Below the pieces are notes generated by a model. The model had not been told where the DNA came from and searched no databases. It was given only the letters and a program-made list of their open reading frames with translations. A program made the translations under genes and the position numbers. Positions 1-17,880 of a stretch of DNA of 64,000 nt are shown here, piece after piece. This DNA comes from Paracoccus homiensis (GTDB lineage Bacteria; Pseudomonadota; Alphaproteobacteria; Rhodobacterales; Rhodobacteraceae), in the NCBI RefSeq assembly GCF_900111675.1, contig NZ_FOHO01000007.1, positions 62,001 to 126,000 of the forward strand, read 5' to 3'. Numbering within the stretch: the stretch's first letter is position 1; each line of letters starts with the position of its first letter.

Positions 1-151
1 GCGACGGTAATTGGCGCGGACTATCCGGCAGACGGCGTGCATCGAAAGCGCATGCGCGCCGATTTCGATTTTGTCGGTTCAATCTGAATTCAATGGGTTA
101 GCACCTTTGCTGGTGCGATTCCCTTCCAGACGAGCAGGGGTCGATCGAGAC
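1..151. other. 5' edge region upstream of nusG
   Basis: No gene start or end can be assigned here. By usual gene order secE would lie just outside the window. A short hairpin (arms GCACC at 101-105 and GGTGC at 112-116) precedes nusG but has no T tract, so I do not call it a terminator. Confidence 0.4.
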
Positions 152-688
152 ATGGCAAAACGTTGGTATTCGGTCAGCGTCCTGTCGAACTTCGAGAAGA
201 AGGTCGCCGAAGCGATTCGCCAGGCGGTCGCCGAGAAGGGGCTAGAGGACGAAATCGACGAGGTGCTGGTCCCGACCGAAGAGGTCATCGAGATCCGCCG
301 CGGCAAGAAGGTCACGTCCGAGCGTCGTTTCATGCCGGGCTATGTTCTGGTCCACATGGACATGTCGGATCGGACCTATCACCTGGTGAACTCGACCAAT
401 CGGGTCACCGGGTTCCTGGGCGCGCAGGGCAAGCCGATGCCGATGCGCGACGAGGAAGTGAACACCATCCTTCACCGTACCGGCGAAGGGGACGAGGTTG
501 CTCCGCGCAACCTGATCCGCTTTGACGTGGGTGAGAAGGTCAACGTGACCGACGGGCCGTTCGAGGGCTTTTCGGGCATGGTTGAAGAAGTTGACGAGGC
601 GGCGGCCCGCATCAAGGTCACCGTGTCGATCTTTGGCCGGCCCACGCCGGTCGAACTGGAATTCACGCAGGTCGCCAAGACCGCGTGA
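152..688 (+). CDS. nusG: Transcription termination/antitermination protein NusG
   Basis: A 178-residue NusG, the usual length for alphaproteobacteria. It binds the RNA polymerase clamp, keeps elongation processive and links polymerase to Rho or to ribosomal protein S10. The NGN domain fills roughly residues 1-115 (start MAKRWYSV, then RFMPGYVLVHM). A C-terminal KOW domain follows at about 125-178, with DVGEKVNVTDGPFEGFSG. The frame stays open upstream to position 11, but the ATG at 152 matches the conserved N terminus, so I chose it. It leads into rplK after 89 bases, as in most bacteria. Confidence 0.96.
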   Translation: MAKRWYSVSVLSNFEKKVAEAIRQAVAEKGLEDEIDEVLVPTEEVIEIRRGKKVTSERRFMPGYVLVHMDMSDRTYHLVNSTNRVTGFLGAQGKPMPMRDEEVNTILHRTGEGDEVAPRNLIRFDVGEKVNVTDGPFEGFSGMVEEVDEAAARIKVTVSIFGRPTPVELEFTQVAKTA

Positions 689-777
689 TTGGTCGCGGGA
701 GGTCGTTTGGACCGAACCGCTAAGTCGGCCCTGCAGCCCAATCACGGGCGGGGCGTGATGATGAAGGAGAAGGCCCT

Positions 778-1230
778 ATGGCCAAGAAAGTCGTCGGGCA
801 GCTGAAGCTGCAGATCAAGGCGGGTCAGGCAAACCCGTCGCCCCCCGTTGGCCCCGCACTGGGTCAGCGCGGCATCAACATCATGGAATTCTGCAAAGCG
901 TTCAACGCCAAGACGCAGGAAATGGAACAGGGTGCCCCCGTTCCGGTCGTGATCACCTACTATGCCGACAAATCGTTCACTTTCGTGACGAAGACGCCCC
1001 CGGCGTCGTTCCTGCTGAAAAAAGCTGCCGGTCTGAAGCCGGTCGGCAAGCGGAACCGCACGAAGGGTTCGGAAAAGCCCGGTCGCGCAACTGCTGGTAC
1101 CGTGACGGTCAAGCAGGTTCGTGAGATTGCCGAAGCCAAGATGCAGGATCTTTCCGCCAATGACATCGATCAGGCAATGAAGATCATCCTCGGCTCGGCC
1201 CGGTCGATCGGTATCGAGGTGAAAGGCTAA
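778..1230 (+). CDS. rplK: 50S ribosomal protein L11
   Basis: A 150-residue L11, part of the GTPase-associated centre with 23S rRNA and the L10-L12 stalk. The N-terminal motif [25 protein letters not shown] is family-diagnostic, and the C-terminal rRNA-binding domain ends with IGIEVKG. A strong ribosome site (AAGGAGAAGG) lies just before the ATG. The stop is 3 bases from the rplA start, so the two are co-translated. In many bacteria L1 represses this pair by binding their mRNA, but I did not identify that site here. Confidence 0.97.
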   Translation: MAKKVVGQLKLQIKAGQANPSPPVGPALGQRGINIMEFCKAFNAKTQEMEQGAPVPVVITYYADKSFTFVTKTPPASFLLKKAAGLKPVGKRNRTKGSEKPGRATAGTVTVKQVREIAEAKMQDLSANDIDQAMKIILGSARSIGIEVKG

Positions 1231-1233
1231 GCC

Positions 1234-1932
1234 ATGGCGAAGATCTCCAAGAAAAAAGCTGCCGCGCGCGCTGCCTTCGCGGGCAAGGACAACCTGACCG
1301 TCGAAGACGCGGTCAAGCTGGTCAAGGGCGCCGCTTCGGCCAAGTTCGACGAAACCGTCGAAATCGCGCTGAATCTGGGCGTCGATCCGCGTCACGCAGA
1401 CCAGATGGTCCGCGGCGTTGTGACCCTGCCCGCAGGCACCGGCAAGGACGTTCGCGTCGCCGTGTTCGCCCGTGGTCCCAAGGCTGACGAAGCCAAGGCT
1501 GCCGGTGCGGATATCGTCGGTGCGGAAGACCTGATGGAAACCATCCAGTCGGGCAAGATCGACTTCGATCGCTGCATCGCGACGCCGGACATGATGCCGC
1601 TGGTCGGCCGTCTGGGCAAGATCTTGGGCCCGCGCAACCTGATGCCGAACCCCAAGGTCGGCACCGTGACCATGGACGTGACCGCCGCGGTCAACGCTGC
1701 CAAGGGCGGTGAGGTCCAGTTCAAGGCCGAGAAGGCCGGCGTCGTCCATGCCGGTATCGGCAAGGTCAGCTTCGACGAAGACAAGCTGGTGCAGAACCTG
1801 CGCGCCTTCGTGGATGCCGTGAACAAGGCCAAGCCTTCGGGCGCGAAAGGGACCTACATGAAAAAGGTCTCGATCAGCTCGACCATGGGTCCGGGCGTGT
1901 CGGTTGACGTTCTGTCGGCAACCCAGGCCTGA
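1234..1932 (+). CDS. rplA: 50S ribosomal protein L1
   Basis: A 232-residue L1, the mobile stalk protein at the E site. Family blocks seen include [21 protein letters not shown] near residues 120-140 and the closing motif [16 protein letters not shown]. It directly follows rplK and is the last gene before a good intrinsic terminator, so rplKA (probably with nusG) ends here rather than running into rplJ. Confidence 0.97.
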   Translation: MAKISKKKAAARAAFAGKDNLTVEDAVKLVKGAASAKFDETVEIALNLGVDPRHADQMVRGVVTLPAGTGKDVRVAVFARGPKADEAKAAGADIVGAEDLMETIQSGKIDFDRCIATPDMMPLVGRLGKILGPRNLMPNPKVGTVTMDVTAAVNAAKGGEVQFKAEKAGVVHAGIGKVSFDEDKLVQNLRAFVDAVNKAKPSGAKGTYMKKVSISSTMGPGVSVDVLSATQA

Positions 1933-1958
1933 TCTGCATTCCTTTGCAGGCAATTCGA

Positions 1959-1985
1959 AGGCGGCGCATTTGCGCCGCCTTTTTC
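1959..1985 (+). terminator. Intrinsic terminator after rplA
   Basis: Ten-base-pair GC-rich stem (AGGCGGCGCA at 1959-1968, TGCGCCGCCT at 1971-1980) followed by TTTTT. It lies 26 bases past the rplA stop. Confidence 0.88.
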
Positions 1986-1996
1986 ATGTCCGGGGG

Positions 1997-2842
1997 TCAG
2001 TCGGTCCTTGCGCCCTTGAACGCGGATTGTTTCCGGCCATGCGCCAGCACCGCCAGCTTGCGCGCAATCTTGAAACCAAGCCGTCCCGCACGCCCTGATC
2101 CCTTGGCAAGTTTCTTGCTGGCATAGGTCAGGCGCAGCAGCCGCCGCAATCCGCGTGCCGGATCGTTGGGATCGACGTTGTGAATCGGCTGCGCGATATA
2201 GTCAGGATGAACGACGCTGTATTTGCCCCGGCTGAGGATCCAGCAGGCCAGCCGTTCCTGGACGAAGGTTCTCAGCGGATAGTGGGTCGCGGGCCCGATG
2301 TAGAAGGTCGCCCGATTATCTGCCGCGTCCGGGCCTTGCGCGCGGGTATAATCGACATAGGCGCGCGCAAGCTGTCGCCATTCCTGCCAGAATGCAGGCC
2401 TTGCAACGATGAAGTTGGAAAACACCGAATCCCGAAAATCGCCGATCTCGCGGCGCAGATCCGGTTGGTGCCCAAGGCTGCGCAGGAACTGTTCGGCGCT
2501 GTCGATCAGGCCGGGATGAAACGCCTCTCCCTAGGTCCAGACATTGTCGAACCACAGCAGATACAGCCACCGTGACGAAAACAAGGCGACATCGGCCTGG
2601 GGATCGGCGGCGATCAGCGCGGTCACATCTGCCAGTTCCAGATTGGCCTTTTCGGGAAACTTGGGCGACACGAAGCCATACCACGCCTTGGGGTCAAGTT
2701 CGTGCGTTTCCAGAAAATTCAGGATCGGCATCAGCTCGAACCAGCCGTTTCGATTGTCCAGCGGCAGGTAGGGTGGGGCGATGGCCTTGAAGGACGCCTC
2801 GTCGTAATAAATCTTGTAGAGATTGATCGCTTCCAGTGACAC
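1997..2842 (-). pseudogene. Uncharacterised gene (possibly polysaccharide-related) with one in-frame TAG stop
   Basis: One reading frame runs from a GTG at 2842 (preceded by AAGGAA) to 1997, about 281 codons. It is cut by a TAG at 2533-2531, after the residues FDNVWT. The frame continues without other stops as GEAFHPGLIDSAEQFLRSLG and then FSNFIVARPAFWQEWRQLAR. Both halves read like real protein (Trp/Tyr-rich N half, basic C terminus), and there is no frameshift. A single base change (CAG to TAG) would explain it. I do not recognise the family with certainty; its style recalls uncharacterised proteins of glycan loci. Options are a recent pseudogene, a sequencing error or amber readthrough. 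It lies antisense between rplA and rplJ, where no gene is normally found. Confidence 0.7.
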
Positions 2843-3094
2843 CGGGTGTTCCTTGTGACGTAAAGGGCGCGTGTTTGCAGGCTTAGTGGATCGGCGCGGT
2901 CAGGTGGTGCGTTTTTTTATGTGTGCACCCGACAGAACTTGGCATCTTTGCTCTTCACAATCTTCGGCAAGATATGTAGAAGACCGGCTTGATACGCGCG
3001 CAGGTCACGATCTGCGCGTTTATCGATTCGTCCGAGACGGCGGGTGCTGACGTGTCAGCTTAATCTCCTGCCTGAGATGGGAACAAGCATTTTT

Positions 3095-3202
3095 CCGAAG
3101 GCTCGGCCTTCGGGCGGTCTTGTCCCTTGCGGACTCGCCCCGGTTCCCAGGAGCCGGGACAAAGTGAGAGCCGGGGGGAAACCCCCACATTGGAGTGAAA
3201 CC
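3095..3202 (+). promoter_or_regulatory. Structured mRNA leader of rplJL (candidate L10 leader)
   Basis: Three hairpins lie in the 108 bases before rplJ. One has arms CCGAAGGC/GCCTTCGG (3095-3102, 3106-3113). A second closes with TTGTCCC/GGGACAA (3120-3126, 3156-3162) around an inner GGTTCC/GGAGCC stem. A third is GGGGG-AAA-CCCCC (3174-3186). It is known that L10-L12 represses its own operon by binding such a leader; that this is the homologous element is inference from position and folding. The rplJ ribosome site (TTGGAG) follows at 3190-3195. Confidence 0.6.
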
Positions 3203-3718
3203 GTGGATAGAGCACAAAAAGAACAGGTGGTCGAAGAACTCGGCCAGATCTTTGAAAGCTCTGGCGTCGTGGTGGTTGCCCACTACGAGGGAATGACGGT
3301 TGCGCAAATGCAGGACCTCCGCTCGCGCATGCGCGCAGCGGGCGGTGCCGTGCGTGTTGCCAAGAACAGGCTCGCCAAGATCGCCCTCGAGGGTAAGCCG
3401 TGCGCCAGCATTGCTGACTACCTGACGGGCATGACCGTGTTGTCCTATTCGGAAGACCCCGTGGCTGCGGCCAAGGTCTGTGACGAATACGCCAAGGGGA
3501 ACGACAAGTTCGTGATCCTGGGCGGTGCGATGGGCGACTCGGCGCTGGATCCGGCCGGTGTGAAAGCTGTCGCCGCTATGCCGTCGCGTGAAGAGCTTAT
3601 TGCTTCGATCGTCGGCTGCATCGGTGCACCTGCTTCGAACATCGCCGGTGCGATTGGCGCGCCTGCTAGCAACATCGCGGGCATCCTCAGCACTCTGGAA
3701 GAGCGCGAGGCTGCTTGA
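3203..3718 (+). CDS. rplJ: 50S ribosomal protein L10
   Basis: A 171-residue L10, which anchors L12 dimers to the ribosomal stalk base. The conserved start ([13 protein letters not shown]) and [15 protein letters not shown] are visible, and the C-terminal helix that carries L12 follows. The frame is open from 3044, but the GTG at 3203 with TTGGAG upstream gives the correct N terminus. The C-terminal part holds a short duplicated segment ([22 protein letters not shown]). It is followed after 66 bases by rplL. Confidence 0.95.
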   Translation: MDRAQKEQVVEELGQIFESSGVVVVAHYEGMTVAQMQDLRSRMRAAGGAVRVAKNRLAKIALEGKPCASIADYLTGMTVLSYSEDPVAAAKVCDEYAKGNDKFVILGGAMGDSALDPAGVKAVAAMPSREELIASIVGCIGAPASNIAGAIGAPASNIAGILSTLEEREAA

Positions 3719-3784
3719 AGCAACCCTTTCCCGACTGGTGGTTGAAGACCCGACGTTGGAACACTAACTGAAAGAAACGGAAAA

Positions 3785-4159
3785 ATGGCTGATCTGAAGA
3801 AACTCGCCGAAGAAATCGTGGGCCTGACCCTGCTGGAAGCCCAGGAACTGAAAACCATCCTGAAAGACGAATACGGCATCGAGCCGGCCGCTGGCGGCGC
3901 CGTCATGATGGCTGGTCCGGCTGCTGGTGCAGCTGAAGCTGCCGAAGAAAAAACCGAATTCGACGTCGTTCTGACCGACGCCGGCGCCAACAAGATCAAC
4001 GTGATCAAAGAAGTGCGCGGCATCACCGGTCTGGGCCTGAAAGAAGCCAAGGACCTGGTCGAAGCCGGCGGCAAAGTCAAAGAAGGCGCGTCGAAGGACG
4101 AAGCCGAAGAAATGAAGAAAAAGCTCGAAGCGGCTGGTGCCAAGGTTGAGCTGAAGTAA
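3785..4159 (+). CDS. rplL: 50S ribosomal protein L7/L12
   Basis: A 124-residue L7/L12 stalk protein that recruits translational GTPases. It has the N-terminal dimerisation helix pair ([20 protein letters not shown]), an Ala/Gly-rich hinge around residues 38-55 and the C-terminal factor-binding domain ([20 protein letters not shown]). It lies downstream of rplJ, presumably under the same leader control, and upstream of a hairpin before rpoB. Confidence 0.97.
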   Translation: MADLKKLAEEIVGLTLLEAQELKTILKDEYGIEPAAGGAVMMAGPAAGAAEAAEEKTEFDVVLTDAGANKINVIKEVRGITGLGLKEAKDLVEAGGKVKEGASKDEAEEMKKKLEAAGAKVELK

Positions 4160-4183
4160 TCAGCTTTACAGCTGACTGATTGA

Positions 4184-4212
4184 GGCAGGGTCCGGATTTT
4201 CCGGTCCCTGCC
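4184..4212 (+). promoter_or_regulatory. Hairpin between rplL and rpoB (attenuator or processing site)
   Basis: Arms GGCAGGGTCCGGA (4184-4196) and TCCGGTCCCTGCC (4200-4212) pair over 13 positions with a single T-T mismatch and a 3-base loop. No T tract follows, so it is not a standard terminator. In Escherichia coli the same gap holds an attenuator and an RNase III site; a similar role here is inference. Confidence 0.6.
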
Positions 4213-4397
4213 GAACCTGTCTTGAAGGGCGGTTTGGGCAAGGCCCGCTTTGCAGACCTTCCTTCAGGGCATGTTCGAGGTTCGGGAGTCGCGCGGTGGG
4301 ACGGGCGACAGGAATGGAACCTCACCCTGCATTCGTAGTCCGCGTTCCGGGGGCCCCGACCTGGAATGCGCGCGATGACGAAAGGTGACGAGACTCC

Positions 4398-8543
<4,146 letters not shown>

Positions 8544-8595
8544 GGGCTGCGGCCCTCATTTCCGCCCACCCCGCGCCCTTCAACAGGATTGAAAA

Positions 8596-12840
<4,245 letters not shown>

Positions 12841-12864
12841 TCGCGACCCATTGAAAACATTGGA

Positions 12865-12896
12865 AAGGCCCGGCAAGAATGCCGGGCCTTTTCTTT
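12865..12896 (+). terminator. Intrinsic terminator after rpoC
   Basis: Eleven-base-pair stem (AAGGCCCGGCA at 12865-12875, TGCCGGGCCTT at 12880-12890) with an AGAA loop and a T-rich tail. Confidence 0.9.
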
Positions 12897-12916
12897 TGGT
12901 GGCAACGGGGGAAGTG

Positions 12917-13744
12917 ATGCGCGTTCAGGTTCTGGGATTGTGCCGGTTTTCCCTGCTGTCGACCAATTCCTTTCAGACCACCGGCTTCGATCTGACGGAG
13001 AACCGTCGCATCCTTTACGATCCGGCCCGGATGGATTTGCGGATGCGCTGGTTCGAAAACCTGTGCCTTCCGCCGCTGTTGTGGCAAAGCGACCCGGATT
13101 TCACCCTGATCATTGCCACCGGCGAGGATCTTCCGCAGCCGTGGCTGGGGCGGTTGCAGGACCTGGCGGCGGCGGTTCCCCAGATCCGGTTGGAGCAGGT
13201 CGCCCCCGGTCCGCATGGCAAGGTCTGTTCCGAACTTCTGGCCAAACATACCGAGCCGGGTGCCGATATCGTCGCGCAGTTCCGCATCGACGATGACGAC
13301 ACCGTGGCCTCGGATTACGTGGATACGGTGCGGCGGGACTATCACCGCTTTGGTCCCGGTCTGGGCAGGGATGCCGTCTTTGCCGTCGATTATGCGCGCG
13401 GCCTGACCCTGACCCAGCAGGGCGACCAGCATGAATTGCGGTGTGAGCTGGCGCGGCTGTGGGGCTGCGGGCTGACCATGTATTTCCCGAATGACCGGCC
13501 CCGCTCGATCATGAATTATCGGCACGACTGGCTGTGGCGGCTGGCGGATGTCATCAGCATCCAGAACCGCATCATGTGGGTGCGTGGCGTGCATGGCACG
13601 AATGACAGCCCGCGCGACAGGTACCGTCCCGTGCTGGTCGATATGCCGCAGGACAGGATCGACGCCGCGCTTGGCAAGCGCTTTGGCCTTGACCGCAGGC
13701 TGCTGACGGATTTGCTTGCGGGGAAGGGGCCCTGTCCCGAATAA
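12917..13744 (+). CDS. Putative rhamnosyltransferase-like protein (first of a tandem pair)
   Basis: A 275-residue protein starting MRVQVLGLCRFS. Its overall pattern matches the putative rhamnosyl transferase family (Pfam PF11316 by my recollection). That pattern includes an early Trp-rich LRMRWFENLCLPPLLWQSD block, a DFTLIIATGEDLP strand and an acidic DDDDT motif near residue 125, suited to metal and nucleotide-sugar binding. A C-terminal RGVHGTNDS follows. The frame is open back into rpoC, but the ATG at 12917 has GGGGGA upstream and gives the same N terminus as its neighbour. It lies just past the rpoC terminator, so it needs readthrough or its own promoter. The substrate is unknown. Confidence 0.75.
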   Translation: MRVQVLGLCRFSLLSTNSFQTTGFDLTENRRILYDPARMDLRMRWFENLCLPPLLWQSDPDFTLIIATGEDLPQPWLGRLQDLAAAVPQIRLEQVAPGPHGKVCSELLAKHTEPGADIVAQFRIDDDDTVASDYVDTVRRDYHRFGPGLGRDAVFAVDYARGLTLTQQGDQHELRCELARLWGCGLTMYFPNDRPRSIMNYRHDWLWRLADVISIQNRIMWVRGVHGTNDSPRDRYRPVLVDMPQDRIDAALGKRFGLDRRLLTDLLAGKGPCPE

Positions 13745-13810
13745 CCTGCGCATGAGGAAAGGTCAGGTCATGTCACCAAGATCCGCCGTGATCCTGCAAG
13801 GCGCGTTCTG

Positions 13811-14629
13811 ATGCGGGTGCAGATGCTGGGTCTGTGCCGGTTTTCCTATGTGGGCTTGCGTGGCTATCAGACCCGCCATGACAGCTATGACGAAAGACGG
13901 GCCTATCTGTATGAACCGGGTCGGCTTGCAAGGAGATGGTTCTGGTTCACCCAGGTCGCGCTGCCCGCCTGGCAGGCGCAAAGCGATGCCGATTTCACCT
14001 TGGTTGTGATGACCGGGCCGGATCTGCCCGAGCCCTATTTGTCGCGCCTGCAGCAGCTTTGCGAACAGATGCCCCAACTGCGGCTGGAACTGGTCCCGCC
14101 TATGGAACGGCATCTGCAGGCCTGCCACGCGGCGATTGCCCCGCATCTGGACCGGTCGGCCGATGTTATCGGCCATTTCCGCCATGATGACGACGATGCG
14201 GTCGCGGTCGATTATATCGACCGGACGCGGCGCGATTTCCGCAAGGTCAAGGGCCTGTGGAAGGCCGAGGGGCGATTGTCGCTGGACTATTCGCGCGGCC
14301 TGATGATGCGGCTGGACGGGCAGGGGATGCAGGTGACGCCGCGTCTGTGTCACAACATGGGGGTGGCGCTGACGGTGTTCCTGCGGCCCGACGCGCCCGA
14401 AACCGCGCTGCATTTCGACCATTCCAAGATCGGGATGTGGATGCCCGGCGTCGCGGTGACCAAGCCGCTGATGTTTGTTCGCTCGATCCACGGGGACAGC
14501 GATTCCGGCGATATGGGGCCGGGGCAGGGCTGGCAGATGACGCCGGAACAGATCGACAGGCAGCTGTGGCAGCGGTTTCGGCTGCGGCGCGACGGGCTTG
14601 AACAGGCGGCGCGGGCATTGCCGGGCTAG
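13811..14629 (+). CDS. Putative rhamnosyltransferase-like protein (second of a tandem pair)
   Basis: A 272-residue paralogue of the preceding gene. Shared landmarks come in the same order: MRVQMLGLCRFSYVG start, ARRWFWFTQVALPAWQAQSDADFTLV, an acidic HDDDDA motif near residue 130, and RSIHGDSDSG near the end. The gap between the two genes is 66 bases. Sequence similarity is clear but far from identity, so the duplication is not recent or has been under diverging selection. A role in decorating surface glycan is inferred only from the family. Confidence 0.75.
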   Translation: MRVQMLGLCRFSYVGLRGYQTRHDSYDERRAYLYEPGRLARRWFWFTQVALPAWQAQSDADFTLVVMTGPDLPEPYLSRLQQLCEQMPQLRLELVPPMERHLQACHAAIAPHLDRSADVIGHFRHDDDDAVAVDYIDRTRRDFRKVKGLWKAEGRLSLDYSRGLMMRLDGQGMQVTPRLCHNMGVALTVFLRPDAPETALHFDHSKIGMWMPGVAVTKPLMFVRSIHGDSDSGDMGPGQGWQMTPEQIDRQLWQRFRLRRDGLEQAARALPG

Positions 14630-14642
14630 GTCGCCGGTTCTG

Positions 14643-14671
14643 TTGACACGGTCCCGGAATCCTCTTATACG
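14643..14671 (+). promoter_or_regulatory. sigma70-type promoter of the rpsL operon
   Basis: TTGACA at 14643-14648 and TATACG at 14666-14671 with exactly 17 bases between them. It is the best consensus match I found in the ribosomal region and lies 14 bases after the upstream stop codon, about 210 bases before rpsL. Confidence 0.82.
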
Positions 14672-14879
14672 CCCGTCACTCGGCGGGTAACTGCCTTGAT
14701 ATGCCAGAACCTATGTGGTCACGATCCGGGCCCTAAACATGCCTCGATCCTCTGGAATTTCCCCATCCACCCTTGTAAGGGCCGGATGGGTTTGGCGTTT
14801 TGCGATTCGCGCAAGATGCCGTCGAGAAGTGGCGCAGCCGAAAGGCTGCGAGTATTGACAGAGCAAGACGGGGAACCGA
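14672..14879 (+). promoter_or_regulatory. rpsL leader with a GAAA-capped hairpin
   Basis: Long untranslated leader of the str operon. It contains a perfect 7-bp stem (CGCAGCC at 14833-14839, GGCTGCG at 14844-14850) capped by a GAAA tetraloop, about 30 bases before the rpsL start. It could take part in autogenous control by a ribosomal protein; this is inference. Confidence 0.45.
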
Positions 14880-15251
14880 ATGCCGACGATTCAACAGCTG
14901 ATCCGCAAGCCGCGGCAGCCGAAGGTGCAGCGCTCGAAGTCGCAGCACCTGCAGGGATGCCCGCAGAAGCGTGGCGTCTGCACGCGCGTCTATACCACGA
15001 CGCCGAAGAAGCCGAACTCCGCTATGCGTAAGGTGGCCAAGGTCCGCCTGACGAATGGCTTCGAGGTCATCTCCTACATTCCGGGCGAAAAGCACAACCT
15101 GCAGGAACACAGCGTCGTGCTGATCCGCGGCGGCCGTGTGAAAGACCTTCCGGGTGTCCGTTACCACATCCTGCGCGGTGTGCTGGATACCCAGGGTGTC
15201 AAAGATCGCCGTCAGCGTCGTTCGAAATACGGCGCCAAGCGTCCGAAGTAA
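14880..15251 (+). CDS. rpsL: 30S ribosomal protein S12
   Basis: A 123-residue S12, complete, next to the decoding centre. It has [13 protein letters not shown] at the start, [21 protein letters not shown] and the C-terminal [14 protein letters not shown]. The Lys of TPKKPNSA, a known site of streptomycin-resistance changes, is the wild-type residue. It opens the rpsL-rpsG-fusA-tuf series and is separated from rpsG by 12 bases carrying AAGGAGAG. Confidence 0.98.
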   Translation: MPTIQQLIRKPRQPKVQRSKSQHLQGCPQKRGVCTRVYTTTPKKPNSAMRKVAKVRLTNGFEVISYIPGEKHNLQEHSVVLIRGGRVKDLPGVRYHILRGVLDTQGVKDRRQRRSKYGAKRPK

Positions 15252-15263
15252 GGAGAGACATCG

Positions 15264-15734
15264 ATGTCCCGTCGTCACGCCGCTGAAAAGCGCGAAATCC
15301 TGCCCGACGCCAAATATGGCGATCGCGTGCTGACCAAATTCATGAACAACCTGATGGTTGACGGCAAGAAATCGGTTGCCGAGCGCATCGTCTACAACGC
15401 GCTGGAGCGCGTCGAAGGCCGCCTGAAGCGCGAACCGATCGAAGTTTTCCACGAAGCGCTGGACAACGTGAAACCCTCGGTCGAGGTTCGTTCGCGCCGC
15501 GTTGGTGGTGCCACCTACCAGGTTCCGGTTGAAGTTCGTCCGACCCGTCGTGAAGCGCTGGCAATCCGCTGGCTGATCACTGCGGCGAAGAACCGCAATG
15601 AAAACACGATGGAAGAACGCCTCGCCGGCGAACTGGCCGATGCCGTCAACGGCCGCGGCACCGCCGTGAAGAAGCGCGAAGACACCCACAAGATGGCCGA
15701 CGCGAACAAAGCGTTCAGCCATTACCGCTGGTAA
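15264..15734 (+). CDS. rpsG: 30S ribosomal protein S7
   Basis: A 156-residue S7, the primary binder of the 3' domain of 16S rRNA. Key blocks: [39 protein letters not shown] and the C-terminal [17 protein letters not shown]. It has a strong ribosome site and is 18 bases upstream of fusA. In other bacteria S7 regulates this operon; no site is assigned here. Confidence 0.98.
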   Translation: MSRRHAAEKREILPDAKYGDRVLTKFMNNLMVDGKKSVAERIVYNALERVEGRLKREPIEVFHEALDNVKPSVEVRSRRVGGATYQVPVEVRPTRREALAIRWLITAAKNRNENTMEERLAGELADAVNGRGTAVKKREDTHKMADANKAFSHYRW

Positions 15735-15752
15735 AGCGAAAGGACACCATCC

Positions 15753-17876
15753 ATGGCACGCGATTATCCGCTGCAGCGTTATCGCAACTTCGGCATCATG
15801 GCGCACATCGATGCCGGCAAAACGACGACGACCGAGCGCATCCTTTTCTATACTGGCAAGTCGCATAAAATCGGCGAAGTGCATGACGGCGCCGCGACCA
15901 TGGACTGGATGGAGCAGGAACAGGAGCGCGGCATCACGATCACGTCTGCCGCGACCACCACGTTCTGGCAGCGCCAGGAAGATCCGACTGCCGACGGCAC
16001 CTCGGACACCAAATACCGCTTCAACATCATCGACACCCCGGGTCACGTGGACTTCACCATCGAGGTGGAACGTTCGCTGGCCGTTCTGGATGGCGCGATC
16101 TGCCTTCTGGACGCCAATGCCGGTGTCGAACCGCAGACCGAAACCGTGTGGCGTCAGGCTGACCGCTATCAGGTTCCGCGGATCGTGTTCGTCAACAAGA
16201 TGGACAAGATCGGCGCCGACTTCTTCAACTGCGTGAAGATGATCAAGGACCGTACCGGCGGCACCCCGTGCCCGATCGCTTTCCCGATCGGCGCCGAGGA
16301 CAAGCTGGAAGGTATCGTCGACCTGATCAAGATGGAAGAATGGGTCTGGATCGGTGAAGATCTGGGCGCAAGCTGGGTTCGCCAGCCCATCCGCGACGAG
16401 CTGAAGGACCTGGCCGACGAATGGCGTTCGAACATGATCGAGCTGGCCGTCGAGCAGGACGATGAGGCCATGGAAGCCTATCTGGAGGGCAACGAGCCCG
16501 ACGAGGCGACCCTGCGTCAGCTGATCCGCAAGGGCACCCTGTCGCTGTCGTTCTTCCCGGTCACTGCAGGTTCCGCGTTCAAGAACAAGGGCGTGCAGCC
16601 CCTGCTGAACTCGGTCATCGACTTTCTGCCCGCGCCGATCGACGTTCCGGTCCTGAAGGGCTTTGCCCCCGATGACGAGACCGAAACCCGCAACATCGAG
16701 CGTCCGGCAGACGATTCGGCGCCGTTCTCGGCGCTGGCGTTCAAGATCATGAACGACCCGTTCGTCGGCTCGCTGACCTTCAGCCGCATCTATTCGGGCG
16801 TTCTGAAGAAGGGTGACTCGATCATCAACTCGACCAAGGGCAAGCGCGAGCGCATCGGTCGTATGATGATGATGCACTCGATCAGCCGCGAAGAGATCGA
16901 AGAAGCATTCGCAGGCGACATCATCGCGCTGGCCGGTCTGAAAGAGACCACCACCGGTGACACCCTGTGCGATTCGTCCAAGCAGGTCGTTCTGGAAACC
17001 ATGACCTTCCCGGATCCGGTGATCGAGATCGCCGTGGAACCCAAGTCGAAGGCCGACCAGGAAAAGATGGGCCTGGCCCTTCAGCGCCTGGCAGCCGAAG
17101 ACCCCTCGTTCCGCGTCGAAACCGATCTGGAATCGGGTCAGACGATCATGAAGGGCATGGGCGAACTTCACCTCGACATTCTGGTCGACCGGATGAAGCG
17201 CGAGTTCAAGGTCGAGGCCAATATCGGTGCGCCCCAGGTGGCCTACCGTGAGACCATCAGCCAGCCGGCCGAGATCGACTACACCCACAAGAAGCAGACC
17301 GGCGGTACGGGTCAGTTCGCCCGCGTCAAGCTGCAGATCGATCCGACCGAGCCGGGCGAAGGCTATAGCTTCGAGTCGAAAATCGTCGGCGGTGCGGTTC
17401 CGAAGGAATACATCCCGGGTGTCGAAAAGGGCATCAAGTCGGTCATGGACTCGGGTCCGCTGGCAGGCTTCCCGGTGATCGACTTCAAGGTCGCCCTGCT
17501 GGACGGTGCGTTCCACGACGTCGACTCGTCGGTGCTGGCCTTCGAAATCGCCTCGCGCGCAGCAATGCGTGAAGGTCTTCGCAAGGCAGGTGCAAAGCTG
17601 CTGGAACCGATCATGAAGGTCGAAGTCGTGACGCCGGAAGAATATACCGGTTCGATCATCGGCGACCTGACCAGCCGTCGCGGCATGGTCCGCGGCCAGG
17701 ACAGCCGTGGCAACGCGAACGTCATCGACGCCGCCGTGCCGCTGGCCAACATGTTCGGCTACATCAACAACCTGCGTTCGATGTCCTCGGGTCGTGCGGT
17801 CTTCACCATGCAATTCTCGCATTATGAAGGCGTTCCGCAGAACATCTCGGACGAGATCCAGAAGAAATACGCATAA
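15753..17876 (+). CDS. fusA: Elongation factor G
   Basis: A 707-residue EF-G, the GTPase driving translocation and, with the recycling factor, ribosome splitting. G motifs seen: [15 protein letters not shown] (G1), [11 protein letters not shown] (G2), DTPGHVDFT (G3) and [10 protein letters not shown] (G4). Domains II-V follow to the end at EIQKKYA. Family length is normal. It precedes tuf with an 81-base gap that carries an unusual set of inverted repeats. Confidence 0.99.
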   Translation: MARDYPLQRYRNFGIMAHIDAGKTTTTERILFYTGKSHKIGEVHDGAATMDWMEQEQERGITITSAATTTFWQRQEDPTADGTSDTKYRFNIIDTPGHVDFTIEVERSLAVLDGAICLLDANAGVEPQTETVWRQADRYQVPRIVFVNKMDKIGADFFNCVKMIKDRTGGTPCPIAFPIGAEDKLEGIVDLIKMEEWVWIGEDLGASWVRQPIRDELKDLADEWRSNMIELAVEQDDEAMEAYLEGNEPDEATLRQLIRKGTLSLSFFPVTAGSAFKNKGVQPLLNSVIDFLPAPIDVPVLKGFAPDDETETRNIERPADDSAPFSALAFKIMNDPFVGSLTFSRIYSGVLKKGDSIINSTKGKRERIGRMMMMHSISREEIEEAFAGDIIALAGLKETTTGDTLCDSSKQVVLETMTFPDPVIEIAVEPKSKADQEKMGLALQRLAAEDPSFRVETDLESGQTIMKGMGELHLDILVDRMKREFKVEANIGAPQVAYRETISQPAEIDYTHKKQTGGTGQFARVKLQIDPTEPGEGYSFESKIVGGAVPKEYIPGVEKGIKSVMDSGPLAGFPVIDFKVALLDGAFHDVDSSVLAFEIASRAAMREGLRKAGAKLLEPIMKVEVVTPEEYTGSIIGDLTSRRGMVRGQDSRGNANVIDAAVPLANMFGYINNLRSMSSGRAVFTMQFSHYEGVPQNISDEIQKKYA

Positions 17877-17880
17877 GGGC

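Noticed and set aside
2931..2990. Promoter for rplJ around TTTGCT...AGATAT
   Set aside because: Boxes are too far from consensus to call by eye.
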